DNA from: JAICUY01 sp035708065
Lineage (GTDB): Bacteria; Chloroflexota; Limnocylindria; QHBO01
Direction: 5' to 3'
Assembly (NCBI GenBank): GCA_035708065.1
Contig: DASSTC010000039.1
Coordinates: 1 to 52,888 of the forward strand
DNA length: 52,888 nucleotides
The first letter of the stretch is position 1, and every line of letters begins with the position of its first letter. Position numbers and translations under genes: made by a program. The notes beneath the pieces were generated by a model. The model searched no databases. It was not told the origin of the DNA and worked only from the letters and a program-made list of their open reading frames with translations. Shown in pieces: positions 41,087 through 47,129 of the stretch.

Positions 41087-41116
41087 AGCCTATCCCCAGC
41101 AGACCACTCCTGTCAA
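41087..41116 (-). promoter_or_regulatory. Strong promoter downstream of the HTH-TPR gene
   Basis: On the minus strand TTGACA (41111-41116), an 18-bp spacer and TAGGCT (41087-41092): the only exact consensus -35 I found in the intergenic DNA. It begins 27 bp after the HTH-TPR stop and points to the structured region. Confidence 0.65.
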
Positions 41117-41142
41117 CAACTAGTGGAGCCGTCCGTCCACAT

Positions 41143-42438
41143 CTAAACGGCAAGTGCCTCGCTGGTGAGCTGGTAGGCGCCGCGATGATCGCCCACGCTC
41201 GCGCGCAGATCCGCCCATTCGCGCAGCACCTCGCGGACCCGGCCCGGCGCCTGACCCTGCCGCGCGATCGTCGCCGCCTCCTCGTAGCGCGACTCCGCGG
41301 CGCTGGCGTCGCCGGTCTCGCGCATGGCGCGCGCCTCGGTCACCATCGCGGCCAGCTCCGCCTTCTGGTTACCCGCCGTGCGGGCCATCGTCCGCGACCG
41401 CGCGGCAAGCGACAGTGCCTCGTCCAGGGCGCCGTTGGCCAGCGCGACCTGGGCCTCAGTCTCCAGGATCGCCGCCAACAGGCGTTCGTCCTGGCTGCGC
41501 TCGGCCTGATGGCGCGCGCCGGTGGCCAGCTCGGCGGCGCGCGAGGTGTTGCCCGACGCGAGGTACGCGAGGGCGAGGTCGTTCTCGATCGTGGCCGACT
41601 CGAGCATTGCGCCGGCGGCGCGGTACAGGGCCATTGCCTGGGTCCCGACGCGAATCGCTCCCTCGACGTCGCCGAGCTCGCGGTAGCTGATCGCCAGCCC
41701 GACCAGGAACGTCGCGCGACGCCGGTCGTCGAGGTCGTCCGACAGTCCACGCGCCTCTTCGAGGTACGCCAGCGAGCGCTCGTGCTCGCCATCGCGCGAA
41801 TCGACCGATGCCAGCGCCACGAGCAGCCGCATCTCGAAGTCAGGTTCGACGTGCAGCCCGTTACGAACCTGCTCGAGCAGCGCCCGGAGCAGGCTGCGGG
41901 CATCCGCCTCGTTGTCGGACAGGTAGAGTCCGAAGGCCAGCCAGTAGCGCGCCAGGGCCGCGTCGGTCTCGCGACCGAGGTCGAGGAACAGGCGCACCGC
42001 TTCGGCGGCGGCCGTCACCGCTTCCTTGCCGCGATCGAGGCGGGCCAGTGCCTCCGCTCGGCCTCGCAGCAGCTCGGCGCGCGCCTGGTCGTCGGCGGCG
42101 GCCTCGAGCAGCTGCTCGTAGCCATCGGCGGCGGACTGCCATTCGCCGGACGCAAGCTGCAGATCGGTCTGCAGCCGCGTCCAGGCGGGATTCTGCGAGT
42201 CGAGGAAATGGCTCGGCGCAAGGCGGAGGCGATCCGAGAGGTAGCTGAGCGCGACCATCGACGGGCGGGCGATTCCGGTCTCGAGGGCGCTGACGTAGGC
42301 CTTGGTGTAGCGCTCGCCCGCGAGCTGCTGCTGGGTCAGACCCGCCCTCAGGCGAGCTTCACGGATTCGTGACCCAATGCGCTTCGCGAGCTCGGCGTCC
42401 TCGGCCGTGGGGCGGGCAATCATCTTCGTGCGCGGCAT
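41143..42438 (-). CDS. XRE-family HTH protein with TPR repeats
   Basis: The 431-residue regulator has an N-terminal helix-turn-helix (IREARLRAGLTQQQLAGERY, then SALETGIARPS) at about residues 26-60, and about 330 residues of TPR-like helical repeats such as LLRGRAEALARLDRGKEAV and TFLVGLAISYRELGDVEGAI. This resembles peptide- or partner-sensing RRNPP-like or TPR regulators. The start is ATG 42438, supported by TAGACT six bases upstream. Targets are unknown; an adjacent inverted repeat at 42520 is a possible operator. Confidence 0.85.
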   Translation of the reverse strand: MPRTKMIARPTAEDAELAKRIGSRIREARLRAGLTQQQLAGERYTKAYVSALETGIARPSMVALSYLSDRLRLAPSHFLDSQNPAWTRLQTDLQLASGEWQSAADGYEQLLEAAADDQARAELLRGRAEALARLDRGKEAVTAAAEAVRLFLDLGRETDAALARYWLAFGLYLSDNEADARSLLRALLEQVRNGLHVEPDFEMRLLVALASVDSRDGEHERSLAYLEEARGLSDDLDDRRRATFLVGLAISYRELGDVEGAIRVGTQAMALYRAAGAMLESATIENDLALAYLASGNTSRAAELATGARHQAERSQDERLLAAILETEAQVALANGALDEALSLAARSRTMARTAGNQKAELAAMVTEARAMRETGDASAAESRYEEAATIARQGQAPGRVREVLREWADLRASVGDHRGAYQLTSEALAV

Positions 42439-42519
42439 CTCGGGAGTCTACACCCGACAGGCAAGCATTCCTTGACGAACAGTGGGAGCAAGGTACGCCC
42501 CGCCGTTCTCGCCGACAGT

Positions 42520-42529
42520 ACCGATCGGT
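42520..42529. promoter_or_regulatory. 10-bp palindrome ACCGATCGGT
   Basis: A perfect palindrome in the 171-bp region between the HTH-TPR gene and the small peptide gene. It shares the ACCGAT core with the window-wide 9-mer. A plus-strand TTGACG-N16-TACGCC (42472-42499) just upstream may be the peptide's promoter. Confidence 0.4.
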
Positions 42530-42609
42530 CATTGCCCGGACGCCCCGCCCCGGCGACGGTAGGTGCAGGCCAACGATCCGCCGGATCGTGCCAGTCACGG
42601 GAGAGCGCC

Positions 42610-42726
42610 ATGCGTCTGCAGCGAATCGCTCGTTCGATGCTGCTCGCGAGCTCATTGGCCGCGCTGACGCTGCTCACCGTCATCTCGACGGTGGCTGCCT
42701 GCAGCAACGGCAACGGCTTCCCCTGA
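42610..42726 (+). CDS. 38-residue secreted or lipo-peptide (entericidin-like size)
   Basis: A 38-codon frame opens MRLQRIARSMLLASSLAALT and ends CSNGNGFP. It has basic residues, a long hydrophobic core and a cysteine seven residues before the end (VAAC), as in tiny lipoproteins of the entericidin kind. A GGGAGA ribosome site lies five bases before the ATG, and a strong intrinsic terminator follows 31 bp after the stop, so it looks like a complete single-gene unit. Homology is not recognised; the resemblance is in form only. Confidence 0.65.
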   Translation: MRLQRIARSMLLASSLAALTLLTVISTVAACSNGNGFP

Positions 42727-42757
42727 GCCGAAGCTTCGCGAACCAGGCAACGTCCAG

Positions 42758-42796
42758 GACCGCGCCACGACCTCGTCGGGCGCGGTCGTTGTTTGC
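42758..42796 (+). terminator. Intrinsic terminator after the small peptide gene
   Basis: GACCGCGCC (42758-42766) pairs perfectly with GGCGCGGTC (42779-42787), followed by GTTGTTTGC. It lies between convergent genes and may also stop transcripts coming from ligD. Confidence 0.8.
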
Positions 42797-42812
42797 CCGC
42801 TGACCGCTGGGG

Positions 42813-45467
42813 TCAGAGCGGCGGCAGCTCCTGCTCGTTGGCGAGCACTCCCGCGAACGGGTCGCCGAGCGCGGTGAGCCGCTCCCCAATGGTCGAGATC
42901 GTCCAGCGGTTGGGTCGCAGCTGCGGATCGTCGAGGTCGTCCCAGGTGATCGGTGCCGAGACGGGCGCACCGGGCGCGGGCCGCACCGAATAGGGCGCGA
43001 CGAGGGTACGGTTGATCGCGTTCTGGGTGTAGTCCAGCCGCGCCAGGCCCTTGCGTGAACGCTTGCTCCACTCCCAGCTGACGAGGTCCGGGACGGTCCG
43101 ACCGATGGCCCGCGACAGCCGCTCGACCCAGTCGCGGGTCTGCTCGAAGGTGTAGATCGGCCTGATCGGGACCCACACCTGGATTCCCCGCTGCCCGCTG
43201 ACCTTGGGCCAGCCACGAACCGAGAGGTGCTCGAGGGCCGTCCGATACAGCCGCGCCAGGATCAGCACCTCGTCCCACGTCGTCTCCTCGCCGGGGTCGA
43301 TGTCGATCAGCGCGTAGCTCGGCCTGTCGGGCGCTTCCGTCGGCGATGTCCACGGATGGATCTCAATGGCCGCTTCCTGGGCGAGCCAGGCGAGCGTCGC
43401 CACCTGGTCGACGACCACGTAGTCCTTGGCGCCCTCACTGCCGGCGTAGGTCCAGCGAGCGACCCAGTCGGGCGCGTGAGCAGGCACGTCCTTCTGCCAG
43501 AAGCCGTGGCCCTTACCGATGCCATCCGGGTAGCGGTGCAGGTTCACGGCGCGGTCCGCCAGGTACGGAAGCAGGGTCGGCCCGATCGTGACGTAGTAGC
43601 GCAGCAGGTCGCGCTTGGTGATGCCGTCCTCGGGCCACAGCGCCTTGTCGAGATTGGTGACGTGCAGCTCGCGGCCGCCCACCCGCCAGATGCCTTCGCC
43701 CGGCAGGGCATCGAGGGCGGCGAGGGCCGCCTGGGGCGTCCCGGCGTGCCCACCGGGCGCCGCCGATGTTGCGGTCGCCGCTGCGCGTGATCCGGCAGGG
43801 CCCTGGCCGCTGCGCTCGGCGCTCGCCGCCGCGCGCCGCGTGGAGACCGCACGCTCACGGACGACGGTCGCCGGGTCACGGTCGAGCTCGAGGCCCTTGA
43901 ACGCCGCCTGCCTGAGCAGCCCGTCGGTGGTCCACTCGGCGAACTCGGCGCGGATCACGAGCGAGGGCTCGACCCAGTGCGCGCCCTTGATCCGCGGCAC
44001 CGGATCGAGCGGCGAGTCGTCGCGCTGCAGCGTGCGCAGTCGCTCGCGCAGCAGACGACGTGTCTTCGCATCGATCCCGCTGCCCACCTGGCCGGCGTGG
44101 CGCAGGTTCCCGTCGTCGTGCACGGCGACGATCAGCGAGCCGAGGTCCTTGTGGCTGCCCTTGCCCTCGAGCCAGCCGGCGACGACCAGCTCCTGCTCGG
44201 CGCGGAGCTTGATCTTCAGCCAGCTCTTCGAGCGGCGCCCCGGCTCGTAGCGGCTGGTGCGCAGCTTGGCGACCATGCCCTCAAGGCCGCGCTCACGTGC
44301 AGCTTCGTAGAACGCCTCGCCGTCGCGCGGCACGTCGGAGGCGAAGCGAACCAGCCCATCCTGTCGCAGGACCGAGCGCAGCAGCCGCTTGCGCTGCTCC
44401 AGCGGCACGTCGAGCAGCGACCGTCCGTCGAGGTAGAGGAGGTCGAACACCTCGTAGACCAGCGGGATCGCGGCGACTTCCGCCGGGTCCGGGCGGCCGC
44501 CGCTCCGCCGCCCGCTGCCTGGCGCGCCGCGGATCCCGGTTCGATCCTGGAGCAGGCTGAAGCTCGGATTGCCGTCGGCATCGAGTGCCACCACCTCGCC
44601 GTCGACGATCGCCTGGCGGGCGTTGATCCAGTCCGGCGGCGCGGTGAGGTCCGGGAAGTAGCTCGCCGCGTCGTTGTGCCGTCGCGTCCACAGGCGCACC
44701 GCTCCGTCGCGGACGACGGTCTCGACCCGGTAGCCGTCCCACTTCACCTCGAAGACCCAGTCGTCGTCGTTGAACGGGCTGTCGGCAAGCGTCGCCTTCA
44801 TCGGCTCGATGAACTCGGGCATCGGCTCCTCGCGGGCGGCCGACAGGTCGATCTCGGCCTCGGCTGCCGGCGCACGACCGTTCCACAGCGCCGCGGCGCC
44901 GGCCAGCACCTCGTCGTTGGTGCGCCCGGTTTTCACGCTCCTGGGATGGTCCTCGGCATTCCAGCCGTCGACCGCGAACTCGTCGCGCTTCTTGATCAGG
45001 AGCCACTGGTCCTTGTCATCGGACGCCGCACGTCGCCGGCCGCCGGTGCGCACGATCGTGAACCGGCCGCGTAGCTTCTCGCCGGACAGGCTGAACTTCA
45101 GCTCGCCGCCGCGGACGTCCCCCCCGGGGTCATCGGTCTCCTCCGGAATGAACGTGCCCCAGTCCCAGACGATGACGTCGCCGCCACCGTATTCGCCCTT
45201 CGGAATGACACCCTCGAACTGGTAGTAGTCGAGTGGATGGTCCTCGACGTGCACCGCCATGCGCCGCTCGTCGGGGTCAAGCGTGGGTCCCTTGGGAACC
45301 GCCCAGCTGACGAGGACGCCGTCGATCTCGAGGCGGAAGTCGTAATGCAGGCGCGTGGCGCGGTGACGCTGCACCACGAAGCGCCGCCCTCCGGTGGGCG
45401 CCACCGCCCCCGCCGGTTCCGGTGTCTTCGCGAAGTCGCGCTTGCGGTGGTAGGTGTCGAGTGACAT
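42813..45467 (-). CDS. ligD: ATP-dependent DNA ligase LigD (PE-Lig-Pol order)
   Basis: The 884-residue three-domain enzyme of bacterial non-homologous end joining. The 3'-phosphoesterase is first (FVVQRHRATRLHYDFRLEIDG; HPLDYYQFEGVIPKGEYGGG). The ligase is next, with its nucleotidyl lysine in EVKWDGYRV (about residue 243) and the C-terminal OB segment around LVVAGWLEGKGSHKDLGSL. The primase-polymerase is last, with IDIDPGEE metal acids and GIQVWVPI. This is the Pseudomonas-type order. No ku gene lies in the window. GATGAT eight bases before the ATG suggests a leaderless message. Confidence 0.95.
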   Translation of the reverse strand: MSLDTYHRKRDFAKTPEPAGAVAPTGGRRFVVQRHRATRLHYDFRLEIDGVLVSWAVPKGPTLDPDERRMAVHVEDHPLDYYQFEGVIPKGEYGGGDVIVWDWGTFIPEETDDPGGDVRGGELKFSLSGEKLRGRFTIVRTGGRRRAASDDKDQWLLIKKRDEFAVDGWNAEDHPRSVKTGRTNDEVLAGAAALWNGRAPAAEAEIDLSAAREEPMPEFIEPMKATLADSPFNDDDWVFEVKWDGYRVETVVRDGAVRLWTRRHNDAASYFPDLTAPPDWINARQAIVDGEVVALDADGNPSFSLLQDRTGIRGAPGSGRRSGGRPDPAEVAAIPLVYEVFDLLYLDGRSLLDVPLEQRKRLLRSVLRQDGLVRFASDVPRDGEAFYEAARERGLEGMVAKLRTSRYEPGRRSKSWLKIKLRAEQELVVAGWLEGKGSHKDLGSLIVAVHDDGNLRHAGQVGSGIDAKTRRLLRERLRTLQRDDSPLDPVPRIKGAHWVEPSLVIRAEFAEWTTDGLLRQAAFKGLELDRDPATVVRERAVSTRRAAASAERSGQGPAGSRAAATATSAAPGGHAGTPQAALAALDALPGEGIWRVGGRELHVTNLDKALWPEDGITKRDLLRYYVTIGPTLLPYLADRAVNLHRYPDGIGKGHGFWQKDVPAHAPDWVARWTYAGSEGAKDYVVVDQVATLAWLAQEAAIEIHPWTSPTEAPDRPSYALIDIDPGEETTWDEVLILARLYRTALEHLSVRGWPKVSGQRGIQVWVPIRPIYTFEQTRDWVERLSRAIGRTVPDLVSWEWSKRSRKGLARLDYTQNAINRTLVAPYSVRPAPGAPVSAPITWDDLDDPQLRPNRWTISTIGERLTALGDPFAGVLANEQELPPL

Positions 45468-45567
45468 GTCGCTCGATCATCCCATGCAGGTGCCGCGCCG
45501 ATGGCATGCCGCGTGCGGCCACGAGGGCAGGGGGGGACCTCCCCCGACCGATGCAGAGGAGGACGAC

Positions 45568-45990
45568 ATGACGACGCAGATGCGGCTCGACACGTTGACC
45601 AAGCTCAGCGAGTCGGACCTGGTGCTCGCCAATTCCGACGAGGACATCCGCGGCCGAACGCTGCGCGACACCAACGATGAGGAGATCGGCAGCGTCGACG
45701 ACCTGATGATCGACGCGGACCAGCGCAAGGTGCGCTTCCTGCTCGTCGGCGCCGGCGGATTCCTGGGGATCGGCGAGAAGCAGTTCCTGATCCCGGTCGA
45801 CGCGGTGACCCGGATCGACGACGACAACGTCTGGATCAACCAGAACAAGTCGAAGATCATCGGCTCGCCGAACTACCAGCCCGATCTCGTCAACGAGAAC
45901 TACTACAACGACCTGTACGGCTACTACGGCTACAGCCCGTACTGGACGCCGGGCTACACCTACCCGCCGTACCCCAACTATCGTCGTTAG
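45568..45990 (+). CDS. PRC-barrel domain protein with Tyr-rich tail
   Basis: The 140-residue protein has a PRC-barrel: SDEDIRGRTLRDTNDEEIGSVDDLMID, then KVRFLLVGAGGFLGIGEKQFLIPVDAV. An unusual tail follows in which about a third of residues are Tyr (YYNDLYGYYGYSPYW, YTYPPYPNYRR). Similar proteins are often stress-induced. RBS AGAGGAGG lies five bases before ATG 45568. Just upstream are a GACCGATGC copy and a GGGGG/CCCCC inverted repeat. It is followed by a terminator. Confidence 0.85.
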   Translation: MTTQMRLDTLTKLSESDLVLANSDEDIRGRTLRDTNDEEIGSVDDLMIDADQRKVRFLLVGAGGFLGIGEKQFLIPVDAVTRIDDDNVWINQNKSKIIGSPNYQPDLVNENYYNDLYGYYGYSPYWTPGYTYPPYPNYRR

Positions 45991-46006
45991 CTGGCACTGA
46001 CCGATG

Positions 46007-46036
46007 CGGCCCGCCCTCCGGGGCGGGCCGTTTCTC
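46007..46036. terminator. Intrinsic terminator, probably bidirectional
   Basis: CGGCCCGCCC (46007-46016) pairs with GGGCGGGCCG (46021-46030), a 10-bp stem with a four-base loop, followed by TTTCTCGT on the plus strand. It separates the convergent PRC-barrel and HAD genes. A GACCGATGC copy ends exactly where the stem begins (45999-46007). Confidence 0.85.
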
Positions 46037-46053
46037 GTGTCCGGCTGCCTGGC

Positions 46054-46722
46054 TCAGCCGTCGAGCAGGGCGATAACCTCGTCGAGCGAGCCGACGACGC
46101 GGTCAGCTCCGGCGTCGGCGAGCGCGTCGGCGTCGACTGCCCCGGAGGTGACCCCGACCGCCGGCATGCCCGCCGCAACCGCCGCCCGCATGTCCCACGT
46201 CGCGTCGCCGACGTACCAGCAGGCCGCGGCCGGCAGCGACAGCGTGGCCGCGGCTTCGAGCAGCAGGTCGGGCGCGGGCTTGGCGTGCTCGACATGGCTG
46301 CCGTCGACGATCGTCGGCTGGTGTGACAGCTTCAGCGAGTCGACCGATGCGCCGACCTGCTGTCGGCGGCTGGAGGTGGCGATCGCCCATGGCAGGCCGC
46401 GTTCATCGAGCTCGCCGAGCAGACGCACGGCGCCAGGCAGCGGCCGCGGGTCGGTGTTGAGCGTCTCGTAGATCTCGCCGGAGCGGCGGTCGAGCTCCTC
46501 GGCGCGGCGGTCGTCGAGCTCGATGCCCGCCGCAGCCGCCACGGCGCGAGCCAGCCGCTTCCCGTCCGCGCCGATGAGCGCGGCGACCTCGCTGCGGTCC
46601 GCGGGGATGGCGGCCTCGTCGAAGAGGGCCAGCCAGGCTCGGATGCGCGTCTCGACGGTGTCGACCAGCGTGCCGTCCAGGTCGAAGATCAGCGCGCGGG
46701 GGCGGGGCAACCGGTTGCTCAC
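46054..46722 (-). CDS. HAD-superfamily hydrolase (phosphoglycolate phosphatase/PGMB-like)
   Basis: The 222-residue protein shows the HAD motifs: LIFDLDGTLVDTVE, AIATSSRRQQV, KPAPDLLLEAA and WYVGDATWDMRAAVAAGM. The cap is of the helical C1 type. Phosphatase activity on a small phosphorylated metabolite is likely. It begins at GTG 46722, overlapping the upstream membrane gene as GTGA. Confidence 0.9.
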   Translation of the reverse strand: MSNRLPRPRALIFDLDGTLVDTVETRIRAWLALFDEAAIPADRSEVAALIGADGKRLARAVAAAAGIELDDRRAEELDRRSGEIYETLNTDPRPLPGAVRLLGELDERGLPWAIATSSRRQQVGASVDSLKLSHQPTIVDGSHVEHAKPAPDLLLEAAATLSLPAAACWYVGDATWDMRAAVAAGMPAVGVTSGAVDADALADAGADRVVGSLDEVIALLDG

Positions 46723-47129
46723 GATGCCGCCATCTCCTCCTCCTCGACGTCATCCTCGGGAAGCTCGACGACCACCGCGGCGTGCCGTGGCGAACGGTTG
46801 TAGGCGGCTGCCAGCAGCCCGCCGACGAAGCCACCGACCATCGCCGAGAGAAGGGCGACCGCGACCGCCGCCACCGGGACGACGATGAGCCAGTTGCCCG
46901 CGACCCATCGCAGCGCCGGGATCTGGTCGCCGAACGGCAGGAGGGCGCGGGTGATGCCCAGGGTGATCGCCAGCTCACGCTGCCAGTCGAGAATCGCCCC
47001 GGCGAACCAGGTGAACAGCGCCCCGAGCAGCGCCCCGACGACGATGCCGATTGCCAGGCCGACCCACGCACCGGCACCGAACGAGGCGGCCACCGAGACC
47101 GCCGCCAGCCGACCGCGGACGTGCCTCAT
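46719..47129 (-). CDS. Small membrane protein with acidic C-terminus
   Basis: The 136-residue protein has two long hydrophobic regions (WVGLAIGIVVGALLGALFTWFAG; LIVVPVAAVAVALLSAMVGGFVGGLLAA) and an acidic tail (ELPEDDVEEEEMA). The GxxxG-rich helices resemble glycine-zipper or DUF-type envelope proteins. It is coupled on both sides: ATGA with the GH2 gene and GTGA with the HAD gene. Function unknown. Confidence 0.7.
   Translation of the reverse strand: MRHVRGRLAAVSVAASFGAGAWVGLAIGIVVGALLGALFTWFAGAILDWQRELAITLGITRALLPFGDQIPALRWVAGNWLIVVPVAAVAVALLSAMVGGFVGGLLAAAYNRSPRHAAVVVELPEDDVEEEEMAAS

Noticed and set aside
40962..41153. Minus-strand 63-codon frame across the HTH-TPR end and the hairpin
   Set aside because: It covers the promoter and both RNA helices, lacks an RBS, and has no protein-like composition; the RNA reading explains the region better.
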